A stretch of DNA of 64,000 nt from Dorea formicigenerans (GTDB taxonomy: Bacteria; Bacillota; Clostridia; Lachnospirales; Lachnospiraceae). A program made the translations under genes and the position numbers. This document shows positions 9,010 through 17,491 of this stretch, piece by piece. The number at the start of each line of letters is the position of its first letter. The first letter of the stretch is position 1. The stretch covers positions 3,124,305-3,188,304 of the forward strand of contig NZ_CP102279.1 in NCBI RefSeq assembly GCF_025150245.1, written 5' to 3'. A model generated the notes under the pieces. The model made no database searches. It was not told where the DNA came from and saw nothing but the letters and a program-made list of their open reading frames with translations.

Positions 9010-9778
9010 GGCTGCTCACCTCCTTCCTGATGAGCAATGGATAATCTTCTTTTAAGATATCAGCAGGAGTCCAAAGTTTTGAAATAGGATTCTGGCAGGA
9101 CATCTGTTTTTCCATGCAGCTTCCTCTCTGACAGAATGGACCGGTAAGATCCGGTGCAAAAAGGATTGGGCTCAATTTGTGCAATCTTTGCCAGATCTGT
9201 AGCATCACAATCCTTGTTTCATCCGTATTTCTTCGGCAGGTTCTTTGGCCAATCATATGCTTCCACTGGTAAGGTGTCGCGCTGATGATCAGTACGTTTC
9301 GAAGTCCCTGAGGTGTGGCATATCCGGCTGAATCATGATCAATGCCTAAGGCACAAAGCTCTGCATAATGATCCAGATCTGACTGACAGCTTTTCTTGTA
9401 AATATCCTGGATTTCTTTATCTGCTTTCATGATTCCATATGGAATAGCAAATGCAGCATGACCGGAATAATTGCTGTACTGCAGAGATGCACTCATGTAT
9501 TTCACTTCGTTCTGATGCCTGGTGATCTGTGCCAGGAAGCGTCTGCTTGCACCAACAACAGCCACGGAAATGACCATGAATTTCTGTACTGTTGGATGCG
9601 GAAGTCCTGCAATGTTTTCTACGGTTTTCTGACTGTAGGATTGATGGTAAAGCTCCATCAGATCTGCCATGTTCTGGATCGTATGACCGTGTTGTGTGAG
9701 CCTGGCAGCAAAGACCATATTCTGTTCTGCTTCCCGGATTCCATAGCAGTTTAAGATAGCTGTTTCAATGTGATCCAT
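8999..9778 (-). CDS. thyX: FAD-dependent thymidylate synthase (ThyX-like)
   Basis: A 259-residue ThyX-type protein, predicted to methylate dUMP to dTMP with FAD and methylene-tetrahydrofolate. The family signature RHR-x7-S appears as RHQNEVKYMSAS, so the third signature residue is Q and the serine register is shifted. The C-terminal substrate/flavin helix region (ATPYQWKHMIGQRTCRRN) is recognisable. GGAGGAACAGGCCT precedes the ATG. It overlaps the Nmad1-like gene by 14 bases and reaches into dut, forming a tight nucleotide cassette. The altered signature may mean an altered substrate or reduced activity; this is inference. Confidence 0.75.
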   Translation of the reverse strand: MDHIETAILNCYGIREAEQNMVFAARLTQHGHTIQNMADLMELYHQSYSQKTVENIAGLPHPTVQKFMVISVAVVGASRRFLAQITRHQNEVKYMSASLQYSNYSGHAAFAIPYGIMKADKEIQDIYKKSCQSDLDHYAELCALGIDHDSAGYATPQGLRNVLIISATPYQWKHMIGQRTCRRNTDETRIVMLQIWQRLHKLSPILFAPDLTGPFCQRGSCMEKQMSCQNPISKLWTPADILKEDYPLLIRKEVSSHKD

Positions 9779-10091
9779 AGGCCTGTTCCTCCTTTACCAG
9801 AGCTTTTAAAAGGATAAGATAATTGATGCAGTCTGTGATTTTTTCATCCCACTGTTCCATGTCAAAATGTAACAGAGTGGAATAACACATATCGTAAAGG
9901 GATACGACATGTTTCGACATCATACCGGCCAGTGCTGCTTTTGGATCGCAGTTTTGTAAGGCGGCAGCAATCTTGAATGCACTGAGGCGGTCAATATTGT
10001 CACCGGTATATTCTTTCTTTTTATGTGCCAGAATATCGGCACACTTTCTCATCTGAAGTTCAAATACAATATTAAATTCTTCTTGTGTCAT
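9765..10091 (-). CDS. Nmad1/DUF1599-like nucleotide-modification-associated protein
   Basis: A 108-residue all-helical protein resembling the nucleotide modification associated domain 1 (DUF1599) family: KKKEYTGDNIDRLSAFKIAA, then WDEKITDCINYLILLKALV. Such proteins occur in phages and mobile elements next to thymidylate synthases and are proposed to act in nucleotide or DNA-base modification, without a proven reaction I can cite. A strong AAAGGAGGAAC precedes the ATG. First gene of the cassette with thyX and dut. Confidence 0.7.
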   Translation of the reverse strand: MTQEEFNIVFELQMRKCADILAHKKKEYTGDNIDRLSAFKIAAALQNCDPKAALAGMMSKHVVSLYDMCYSTLLHFDMEQWDEKITDCINYLILLKALVKEEQAYGSH

Positions 10092-10120
10092 GTGATAGTT
10101 CCTCCTTTGTTTTGTGATGG

Positions 10121-11674
10121 TTATCGTTCGAGATCCTTGGTTTTTGATCTTACTGGTTCCGGAATCTGCATCTGAAGAATGGCATCAACATTCTGATCGG
10201 CAGTATCCAGATCTTTTAATTTTTCTTTCAAGCTGCTTATTGCTTCTTCTTCGGAAGCTATCTGCTGTTGCAGTTTTTCTTTTTGTAAAGTCAAGGTTTT
10301 TAGGCTTGTCATCTTTCCATCCTGATAAAAGGATTTCAGCCAATCTCTGGCTTCTTCATATTTCTGAATTTCCTTCGCATGTTCTTTCCGGTACTTTTCT
10401 TTGTACTTTGATTTTGAAAACTGGGAATAAACTTCTTTATTTGCATAGTACTGTCCGGTATAACGGATCTGATTGTTGAGGATCCTTAGATCGGAACGAT
10501 GCTGAGCAACCTGTGTCTGCATTTCTTTTAGTTCTTGCTTTGATGCAAGCAGTGTGTTTTTCAAATCTGACTGTGTATCAAATCCATGTTCTTGCACATA
10601 GATAATGGTATTTGCCATTTGCTGCAGGTTAGAAAGTTTTACCCGATGAGCATAAGCCGGGCTCTGCATTGCTTTCACATTTGTCTGGAGATTTACAATC
10701 AGGCGCAGGTGAGATCTGATGTAGAGAATGGCCAATGGATCCTTGCGTAAGAAGGTCTGTTTCAGGTATTCTTTTCCATATCGTGTTCCCAGTGCACGTT
10801 CAGTAATCCGCTTCTGTCGATCAGGATGAAGATAGCTGTATCTGCCACGATGCTCAATCACAGAGATTTGAAATTGTTCCAGAAGTTTGGATTGGAATTC
10901 ATCAAAACTATTGGATGTGGCAGCACATTCATCAATTGCATTTCGCAAATATTCTTTCTGTGTAAGGAACACGGTGGATGTTGGCTTGAGACCATCTTCG
11001 ATGATTTTCTGATTGATTTCATCTAATTTTTGCTGACCATGTTTCTGTGCCATATACTCTTTCTGAGTGATTTTTTTCTCAGCCGGTGCAAGAAGATCTA
11101 TTTGGTGAAGTCCTTCCTGTTGGCACCGATCCATGACGGTTTTCTTAAAAGTGTTCATGAATTTATCAGTGGATCGATGCTTGTAACCGGCGGCTTCCTC
11201 ATGTGGTTTATCCATATAAGGCCGCCTTTCCACTACAGTCTTTCGCACACTGTTGATGACGATATGAGTATGAATATTTCCGGATTCATTGTGACCATCA
11301 GTATGAGTAACCACCAGTGCCTGATATCCGGGAAACATCTGCTTTGCAAGGTCCAAACTGATTGCCTGTGCTCTCTCTCCGGTAAGACCGTTTTCTGTAA
11401 CATCGGCTGGATCGTAGCTGATAATGTAGTGGTGACTTTTGATATCTTCACGTTTCTTATTTTTGTGAAAATGAGCATTTGTCAGTTCACATTCCTTGTC
11501 AAAAGACATCGGATCACAGTTCAGTCCATCCATATAAAACTCTTTTCGTAGGATGCTTCGTCCGGATTCATCTACTATCTTTTTCCCGGTTTTTTCATCA
11601 TGTTCAAACAGAAGGTAATTGATAGCAGCCGAGTAATTTGCATTTCTGCTTTTAATGTGTTTTACGATTGCCAT
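10121..11674 (-). CDS. Relaxase/mobilization nuclease, MOBP-type
   Basis: A 517-residue relaxase that should nick oriT, bind covalently to the 5' end and lead the strand into the recipient. The N-terminal tyrosine candidate is in NYSAAINYLLF (about residue 13). The metal-binding motif III is HTDGHNESGNIHTHIVINS around residues 145-163. The second half is helical and coiled-coil-rich. Its start overlaps the MobC-like gene by 23 bases, and the probable oriT lies upstream of mobC. Length and motifs fit the pfam Relaxase family of Tn1549-like elements. Confidence 0.92.
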   Translation of the reverse strand: MAIVKHIKSRNANYSAAINYLLFEHDEKTGKKIVDESGRSILRKEFYMDGLNCDPMSFDKECELTNAHFHKNKKREDIKSHHYIISYDPADVTENGLTGERAQAISLDLAKQMFPGYQALVVTHTDGHNESGNIHTHIVINSVRKTVVERRPYMDKPHEEAAGYKHRSTDKFMNTFKKTVMDRCQQEGLHQIDLLAPAEKKITQKEYMAQKHGQQKLDEINQKIIEDGLKPTSTVFLTQKEYLRNAIDECAATSNSFDEFQSKLLEQFQISVIEHRGRYSYLHPDRQKRITERALGTRYGKEYLKQTFLRKDPLAILYIRSHLRLIVNLQTNVKAMQSPAYAHRVKLSNLQQMANTIIYVQEHGFDTQSDLKNTLLASKQELKEMQTQVAQHRSDLRILNNQIRYTGQYYANKEVYSQFSKSKYKEKYRKEHAKEIQKYEEARDWLKSFYQDGKMTSLKTLTLQKEKLQQQIASEEEAISSLKEKLKDLDTADQNVDAILQMQIPEPVRSKTKDLER

Positions 11675-12038
11675 TCATACCACCTGCCAGTTTCAGTACC
11701 TCTTTTCTCAATAGGAATAAGTCCGTGATGCACTGATGGATTTCATTTTCTATAGCACGAGACTGACTGCCACCACTGTTAAAATGCTTGGCGATCTGAT
11801 TGAGATTCGATCCGATTTTTCCATATTCACTGACCAGTTTTCTGAGATCATTCATGTCTGCAACAACTTCAATCTGATGATGGATTTGCTTTTCCAATAG
11901 AAGTTTCCTCAGATATTCTGATCGGCTAACAGATAAACAAGCAGCGCCTTGGTCTAATAAATCCAGTTCGACATCTGTAAGACGTAATCCTATAAAATGT
12001 CTGTGATTCAGTTCTTTATCTTTGTTTTTTGTTCTCAT
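11652..12038 (-). CDS. MobC-like relaxosome protein
   Basis: A 128-residue protein with an N-terminal ribbon-helix-helix-like region (FIGLRLTDVELDLLDQGA...SRSEYLRKLLL) and the typical MobC segment GKIGSNLNQIAKHFN. MobC proteins bind oriT and help the relaxase open the duplex. GGAGG precedes the ATG closely. It overlaps the relaxase gene and reads away from the hairpin-rich oriT candidate. Confidence 0.88.
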   Translation of the reverse strand: MRTKNKDKELNHRHFIGLRLTDVELDLLDQGAACLSVSRSEYLRKLLLEKQIHHQIEVVADMNDLRKLVSEYGKIGSNLNQIAKHFNSGGSQSRAIENEIHQCITDLFLLRKEVLKLAGGMNGNRKTH

Positions 12039-12059
12039 ACTCCTCCTTTCGCTGAGACT

Positions 12060-12236
12060 ATTCCTCCCGCCGGGAATCCACGTATTTCAATATCGGCTGT
12101 CCCTTCCGATATTAGAAATAGTGCTGTGAACACCTTTAGGTGGAACCAACAGACAAGTGAAACGTCTGTTATTGAGAGGGTATGGGGAGATCCCCATCAA
12201 GATAAATCCCATAGGAGAACAGGATGCCAAATGGCA
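12060..12236. other. Probable oriT of the conjugative element
   Basis: Five to six inverted repeats lie in 180 bases immediately upstream of mobC: ATTCC/GGAAT (12060-12077), AATATCGG/CCGATATT (12089-12113), CACCT/AGGTG (12131-12142), AACAGAC/GTCTGTT (12148-12170), ATGGGG/CCCCAT (12182-12197) and TGCCA/TGGCA (12225-12236). Dense hairpins next to mobC and relaxase genes are typical of oriT. I cannot identify the nick site. The stretch up to 12404 shows no other gene. Confidence 0.6.
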
Positions 12237-12404
12237 ATACTGTTAAACATGGGTGGATCTTGCTCTGTATGTGTACCCCTCTATATAACGAAACGCTGAG
12301 AGCCTGTTTTACAGTGGGGGAAAAGAAAAAATATCAAAAAAATGATGATTAATGGTGAGCTTGTGATAGAATGAAAAAAAGAGAAAAGCATAAGTGTTGG
12401 ATAT

Positions 12405-12572
12405 ATGCTTCGCATTGATTGCTGGGGAGCTGAAAAAGATTTAAAAACCACATATGGATCAGAATGTGCGCTTACTTCATTGGCTGTGGATGAGCCTTTA
12501 GAATATGCAAGATTATATCTCGATGGCAATTTACAGATGTGGATAGATTCAGAAGATTCACTTGAATTATAG
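12405..12572 (+). pseudogene. 5'-truncated DUF6061 gene
   Basis: A 55-codon frame (MLRIDCWGAEKDL ... EDSLEL) matches the C-terminal two thirds of the intact DUF6061 gene at 33904-34143: CWxAEKDLKTT, a CAL..LA.DEPLEY.RLYLDGN segment and QMW.D.EDSLE are shared. The first 20-odd residues of the family are missing, and a TGA lies in frame upstream, so the gene is truncated at about base 12400. There is no good ribosome binding site. It is probably debris from a related mobilizable element. Confidence 0.75.
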
Positions 12573-13374
12573 AACAAGAATAACGGGTAGAAAACTTCTG
12601 ATGCCCATTTTACAAGGGGTTCGAGTTTTTTATGTCTGCTGGCGCTATTTCTCTGCTGGAGTACTATTTTCGGGATAATGGCGAAAGGCTTTAGCGGTAT
12701 AGTTAGAAGCACCGTTTCCATATTTTGTATTGGTTATGGTTTTTATATAATCGCTGGAATAATAGTCAATTGTAGAGCAAATGAAATAGACACAGGGGAT
12801 TAAGGAAGAGTTGAAGGCAGATAAACAGATGGAATGGGTAGCAAATAAATACTATACAAGAGTGTGAAAAGGGAATTTTGAATAAGGAGATGATTTGGCA
12901 ATAAGGTGCAGTAATCTGGTGGAAAGCAAGTCTGAAAATGGCTTGCTTTTTGCTTTACAATGTGGTTAGTTGATGTATATAATTATGATAAAGAGATAAA
13001 ATTGATTTTTATATTTTGGTTCGATATTGTGATGCAGTTTTTATCCCAAAAAGAGTAAAAATCGAATTATCCGCATAAACACAGGGATTTTAAGCAATAT
13101 GAAACAAAAAATAAAAGAATTTTACCACTAATTTACTACGAATGAAAGAACCTTGATACGACAGAGAAAACAGCATAAATAAAGGCAAAATTGGCATTTC
13201 ATACAGAATATGAGATGTCTTTTTTGTTGCTGTAATACAGTATAACTATTCTTTTTCTGCTTGATTATTAATCATTTTTTAGGACATGAATTGTCAAGAG
13301 CTTGTTGCGTAGCAATGTTTACACTCTTGATAATTTATGGAATAAAAAATATTCTGACAGATACTAGAAAAGTG
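12573..13374. other. Gene-free stretch with hairpins
   Basis: No frame here has coding character. It contains a terminator-like hairpin at 12923-12952 and a near-perfect 10-bp inverted repeat (TTGTCAAGAG / CTCTTGATAA) at 13291-13300 and 13324-13333 with a 23-nt loop. Otherwise it is AT-rich, unremarkable sequence, consistent with decayed element DNA. Confidence 0.5.
12923..12952 (+). terminator. Rho-independent terminator
   Basis: AAAGCAAG pairs with CTTGCTTT over an 11-nt loop, followed by TTGCTTT. No intact gene ends just upstream, so it may be left from a deleted gene. Confidence 0.6.
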
Positions 13375-13403
13375 ATGACTACTCAATTTTCTAATGATAT
13401 AAT
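13375..13403 (+). promoter_or_regulatory. Candidate promoter for 13453 gene
   Basis: ATGACT, 17 bases, then TATAAT. The -35 is weak (4 of 6) and the -10 is perfect. It lies about 50 bases upstream of the membrane-protein gene. Confidence 0.35.
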
Positions 13404-13452
13404 ATGATAAATAATAATAGATAAACTTGAAGTGATTAAGGAAGTGTATGCC

Positions 13453-14208
13453 ATGAAAAAATTTTTGAAAATAATGTTAATCATAATTGGAGCGATTTCT
13501 TTGATTTTTGTAGCTCTGATAGGGATTGGTTTATTTGTTGATGTTGAATATGATGACCATATTGAAAATGGTCGTTATACTTATGTTCCGGAAGAAGAAA
13601 ATAAAGATAATGAATACGTGGAATTTACGATAAATGATTATGATAAAAATAATGCCAAGCTTGTATATTATGACACGATTGAAGAAGCTATTCAACTTTC
13701 CACTTTGAATGCTGAAAATGAGGAACTTTCGGTTCCTGCTGATTTTCTTAATCATGTTGATGAAACCTTGCATATATGGCAAGGCAAAAAATATGATACG
13801 ATTTTCTATCGGGCTGGAAATGATAACGATGATATTCAAGGCTTAGTAATGGCTCGTTGTAAAAAGCAGATACAGAATGGGCATACACAATACGCATTTA
13901 TAAATGCTACACCGGTTACAACGAAACGAGATAGAATTTTGTTAGATGATATTACAGAGCTTATTCACTCTTCTTTGAAATTAAGTGATTTCCAACAAGA
14001 CTTAAACCCCGATTATCCAAGCAAGCGTTTTGTTTACGGCTATGCACATGATAAAGAAATCTATTCATTGGAAGTAGAAGGACAAAAACCGGACGGTGTA
14101 ATTGAAATCAATGTATATGACAGAGTCATGTATCTATGGTATTACAATGACTTACAAAGTAACAAAAGAGGTGACTGTTTAAGCTATTCGGTAGATGTAC
14201 CTAAATAA
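13453..14208 (+). CDS. Membrane-anchored hypothetical protein
   Basis: A 251-residue protein. I choose the ATG at 13453 (MKKFLKIMLIIIGAIS) because AAGGAAG precedes it and the hydrophobic segment then starts properly. One N-terminal membrane segment (about residues 4-30) is followed by an acidic soluble region probably outside the membrane. No family is recognised. It is the first of a run of small membrane proteins in this accessory region. Confidence 0.6.
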   Translation: MKKFLKIMLIIIGAISLIFVALIGIGLFVDVEYDDHIENGRYTYVPEEENKDNEYVEFTINDYDKNNAKLVYYDTIEEAIQLSTLNAENEELSVPADFLNHVDETLHIWQGKKYDTIFYRAGNDNDDIQGLVMARCKKQIQNGHTQYAFINATPVTTKRDRILLDDITELIHSSLKLSDFQQDLNPDYPSKRFVYGYAHDKEIYSLEVEGQKPDGVIEINVYDRVMYLWYYNDLQSNKRGDCLSYSVDVPK

Positions 14209-14245
14209 AATGACATTTTTACATAATACTATATTATTAGTTAGG

Positions 14246-14384
14246 CAGACGGAGTGATCCAGACACGGTGGCAGGAAAATCTTTCAGATTTTTCTGCCAT
14301 GTCTTGCAAGTGGCTGGTTTACTTCGTCTGTGAGCGAGCCTGTGGCGAGCGAAGATTAAGCCCCCGTTATCTAACAAGGGGGGC
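14246..14384. other. Strongly structured non-coding segment
   Basis: Nested inverted repeats: CAGACGGAG (14246) pairs with CTTCGTCTG (ending 14330); inside, AGACA pairs with TGTCT and TGGCAGGAAAATCT pairs with AGATTTTTCTGCCA over a 3-nt loop. A second hairpin GCCCCC/GGGGGGC lies at 14360-14384. The sequence between holds GAGCGAGCC and GGCGAGCGA repeats and is GC-richer than its surroundings. The 14209-14565 stretch has no gene. It could be an oriT, an end of an old element, or an RNA; I do not recognise it. Confidence 0.5.
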
Positions 14385-14565
14385 ACAAAAAACAAAAGAC
14401 ACTATACACTAACAGGCGGAAAACGCTGTATTTACAAGGCAAAACCGCATTTTATAAGATGTGATATAAAAAGTATCTATTTCACAAAAGAAAAACAATA
14501 AATTTAAACATTATAATATTTTAATTTTTGTGGTAATGATATGCAAACTTTTTAGGAGGGAAGAT

Positions 14566-14790
14566 ATGGATTGTAAAATGACTGATATTATTGCTATTAT
14601 TTCAAGTATCATTGCTATTGGTTATTCAATTTATTCCATAATTACTAAAAGTTATATTCGTCAATACAACCTTGAAAAATTTGAACATTTTTCTTTAAAT
14701 CAGAAGAAAGTTTGTATTGTTTTCAATTTTATTATGACACTTATAATTGGGATAAGTGGGGTGTATATATTGCTATTATACTTATTCTAA
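14566..14790 (+). CDS. Small two-segment membrane protein
   Basis: A 74-residue protein starting at the ATG at 14566, after AGGAGGGAAGAT. It has two hydrophobic segments (about residues 5-24 and 50-73) joined by a short polar loop. No family is recognised. Confidence 0.5.
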   Translation: MDCKMTDIIAIISSIIAIGYSIYSIITKSYIRQYNLEKFEHFSLNQKKVCIVFNFIMTLIIGISGVYILLLYLF

Positions 14791-14850
14791 TGGGATTGAA
14801 AGCATTTATGTAGCAAATAGCAAAATTTTATAAGTGAAACGAGGTACTCT

Positions 14851-15264
14851 ATGGAAAAAAAGGAACTTATCAAACTATATTTACAAAATGTGGATAAAAT
14901 GTTTGGATATGCCAACATGAACGCATATATTGATGAGCGATTAAAGAAGTATACGAAATACTGTCAAAGTAAAAAGCCAGAAGAACAGATTATTATATGG
15001 CTGAAATTATTGCATGAAAATTTCGGAAAAAAGATTGTTTATTTAGGAAGTTACTTAGCATTACAAGAAAAGGATATGAGCTATTTAAATAATGCGTTCA
15101 ATTCGGCAGTAACATGGGGACAACTCACAATAACAAACAGCGGTTGCGACCATTCCATTCACGCTTGGAATATTTTACCACATATATTCTGTGCAAACCG
15201 CTTTCGTGACATTGAAAAAATATTTCCAAAAGAAAACGGACTTAGTAAGAATGCAGATTTATGA
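14851..15264 (+). CDS. Hypothetical soluble protein, possibly an immunity protein fragment
   Basis: A 137-residue protein starting after CGAGG. It has helical, tetratricopeptide-like character (LGSYLALQEKDMSYLNNAFNSA, then HIFCANRFRDIEKIFP). The pattern vaguely recalls the Imm49 immunity family, but I cannot confirm this, and the C-terminus ends abruptly after KENGLSKN, which may mean truncation. An immunity-type role would fit the surrounding set of orphan membrane proteins, but it is speculative. Confidence 0.45.
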   Translation: MEKKELIKLYLQNVDKMFGYANMNAYIDERLKKYTKYCQSKKPEEQIIIWLKLLHENFGKKIVYLGSYLALQEKDMSYLNNAFNSAVTWGQLTITNSGCDHSIHAWNILPHIFCANRFRDIEKIFPKENGLSKNADL

Positions 15265-15294
15265 GTGGTTATAAGAAGTATCTGCCAAAAAGAA

Positions 15295-15334
15295 AACACC
15301 GATAAAGCCTGTAAAATAGGGATATATCGGTGTT
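15295..15334 (+). terminator. Hairpin after 14851 gene
   Basis: AACACCGATA pairs perfectly with TATCGGTGTT across a 20-nt loop. No strong T tract follows, so it may be a terminator or a structural repeat. Confidence 0.5.
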
Positions 15335-15379
15335 ATAAGAACTTATGAAAAGATAATTAGAAATTTATTTTATGTTTTA

Positions 15380-15628
15380 ATGGACAAAACAATTGTCAAG
15401 GATGGATGGCTATATAGAAATGGATTTTTAAGGAAGAACTGTAAAATAAGATTAACGGATATTACCCAGATGAAAAGAAAAAAGAATTTATTTGGAGAAG
15501 CTCTTATTTTATATAAAAATCAGAAAAAAATCGCTAAAATTTCTGCCCGAAATAGAAATGTGGACTGGCTGCAAGTAAAGATTGCAGAAATAAAAAAGGA
15601 TAAGAAGAAATTAGAACGTAAAAAATGA
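15380..15628 (+). CDS. Small PH-like hypothetical protein, possibly truncated
   Basis: An 82-residue, very basic protein (WLYRNGFLRKNCKIRLTDITQMKRKK). The pattern resembles a bacterial PH domain strand set like the one in the following 400-residue gene. There is no good ribosome binding site and no membrane segment, so it may be a 5'-truncated remnant of a membrane PH protein. Confidence 0.4.
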   Translation: MDKTIVKDGWLYRNGFLRKNCKIRLTDITQMKRKKNLFGEALILYKNQKKIAKISARNRNVDWLQVKIAEIKKDKKKLERKK

Positions 15629-15659
15629 AAAATGTGAATCATATAGGGAGATTGAGTTT

Positions 15660-16862
15660 ATGGATAATGTCATTAGATTAAGTAAATTTGTAAAAAATTT
15701 AGGAATAGTAACAACAGTTCTTTTTTTAATAATCGTACTGGTAACATTTGTTACAGGAAATATGGGGGTTGCGATATGTTTTATGCCTTTTGTATTTTTA
15801 GGTATTGCTTTAATTTTGGCATACAAGAAACAAATAATTGTAGTAAATGAAGATGAAATTGTATTTAGCTATCTGGTTAAGAAAACTCAGCATATAAAAT
15901 ATAATGATATTCGTTGTATTTTAATGATTCCATTAAATGGTAGAACAGATGTCATATTAATTGATAAGATGTACAATAGACTTGTTACTCTGGAGCAAGT
16001 GTATGTAAATTATGATATTTTATATGATACACTTATAAAACATGAAATAGATCTTGTGGATTTTGGTGAGTTAGTTGAACAGAACAAAGATGTATCAAAG
16101 TATGTACCTGCTTTAAACTGGATAGAAAAGAATTTCTATAAATCTATATGTAATGAGAATACAACTATCAAAAATATGTCAAAAACAATAGAAAAAGAAA
16201 AGCGTAAAAAAACAAAGCAATTTTTAAAAGCTTTAGGTTGGATTCTAATAATTGCTGATGCGGTAGCATTTTTTATTGGTGGCAAAACAATGTTAGTTAT
16301 ATTTATAATGGTTTTGATGATTACATATGCAGTGTATATAAAATATTATCCATATATATTTATAGAAGTCACCACAAAAAAAGGACAAGAACTGGCGTAT
16401 CAATTACCATTTATGGGTGCAGCAATAGCAATGCTTTTATCCCTGAATACGAGTAAACTCTTTAATTATGAATTTGGAAACTATATGAAGATTACGGCAA
16501 TTATTACTGCTTTACTTGCACTGCCATTTATTATTAAATCTTTAAAAACAGATGTACCACAGAAATTTGGACGTAAACTTTCAGTTGTATTTGCTGCTTT
16601 TATAATCGCATTTACAATTAGCTTCCCAATAAATTTTTTATTTACATTTGATGGGGCAACTCATGAAATTGCAATTGTAACAGACAAAAAGATTAGCAGT
16701 GGTAAAACTAGAGATAGAGAGTTATATGTAAGTTGTAATGGTAAAAGAGAAATATATACTGTTTCAAACAGTGAATATGAAAATACATCAATAGGCGATA
16801 GTAAAAGAATTTGTAGAAGAAAAAGTGCATTAGGATTGGAATATAGTACGATACATGATTAA
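15660..16862 (+). CDS. Multi-spanning membrane protein with PH-like domain
   Basis: A 400-residue protein starting after AGGGAGATTGAGTTT. Two N-terminal membrane segments (about 14-35 and 38-60) are followed by a PH-like soluble region (VNEDEIVFSYLVKKTQHIKYNDI) with basic stretches, then four or five more segments between about 190 and 330 and a polar C-terminus. Unknown function. It opens a likely operon with the 65-, 93- and 243-residue genes downstream. Confidence 0.55.
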   Translation: MDNVIRLSKFVKNLGIVTTVLFLIIVLVTFVTGNMGVAICFMPFVFLGIALILAYKKQIIVVNEDEIVFSYLVKKTQHIKYNDIRCILMIPLNGRTDVILIDKMYNRLVTLEQVYVNYDILYDTLIKHEIDLVDFGELVEQNKDVSKYVPALNWIEKNFYKSICNENTTIKNMSKTIEKEKRKKTKQFLKALGWILIIADAVAFFIGGKTMLVIFIMVLMITYAVYIKYYPYIFIEVTTKKGQELAYQLPFMGAAIAMLLSLNTSKLFNYEFGNYMKITAIITALLALPFIIKSLKTDVPQKFGRKLSVVFAAFIIAFTISFPINFLFTFDGATHEIAIVTDKKISSGKTRDRELYVSCNGKREIYTVSNSEYENTSIGDSKRICRRKSALGLEYSTIHD

Positions 16863-16895
16863 TATTTATTTAAAGATAAGGAAGGAATATATAAG

Positions 16896-17093
16896 ATGAA
16901 AATATTGTTAGCAGTAGTTGGAGGATTATTATTACTGATATTCCCTTTTATAGTTATGAAAAAAGCAAAAGTAACAAAAGAAGAAAATACTGATGAAGCA
17001 AGGAAAAAATTTAATGTGTTTCTCATTTGTATGATACCTGTTCCTCTAATAGGCTTCATATTTCTTTTAATAGGGCTTAGAAGTTTTTTATAA
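16896..17093 (+). CDS. Small membrane protein with two segments
   Basis: A 65-residue protein after AAGGAAGG, with hydrophobic segments at about 3-20 and 40-62 and a lysine/glutamate-rich loop. Unknown function. It follows the 400-residue membrane gene by 33 bases. Confidence 0.5.
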   Translation: MKILLAVVGGLLLLIFPFIVMKKAKVTKEENTDEARKKFNVFLICMIPVPLIGFIFLLIGLRSFL

Positions 17094-17112
17094 AATTAAA
17101 TAAAGGAGAAAA

Positions 17113-17394
17113 ATGTTAAAAAACAATGATATATCAATACCAGAAGCCTGCTATGCAGATTTATGTAAGGTGGGTTTTTTTGAAAGAAAACAGGTTAAAT
17201 TAACAATTATATGGAATGAAAAAATAAGCAGAAATAAACAAATACTTACACTTAAGAAGTTATATCCTGAATTAAATAAAGTGTCTACAGTTGAAATCTA
17301 TAAAATTACAAAAAAACGAAGAAATGGCAATTTGCAGAGATGGGATGGGGATTTGCTGTTGACTTTTCGCATAAAGCAGAAAAAGCGGGGATAA
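17113..17394 (+). CDS. Small basic hypothetical protein
   Basis: A 93-residue basic protein with AAAGGAG placed 4 bases before its ATG. No membrane segment and no recognised domain. It lies 19 bases after the preceding gene in the same apparent operon. Confidence 0.5.
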   Translation: MLKNNDISIPEACYADLCKVGFFERKQVKLTIIWNEKISRNKQILTLKKLYPELNKVSTVEIYKITKKRRNGNLQRWDGDLLLTFRIKQKKRG

Positions 17395-17491
17395 AAATAT
17401 TGTTAGAAGAATAACTAAAAATCTTGCTAATGTATAAGTTAAGTAAAAAATAGAATGAAAAATAATCATATAGCAGAGGAGATTGGGTAAT

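Noticed and set aside
12281..12721. Minus-strand open frame of 146 codons
   Set aside because: It is antisense to the DUF6061 remnant and has no ribosome binding site; the plus strand explains the coding signal.
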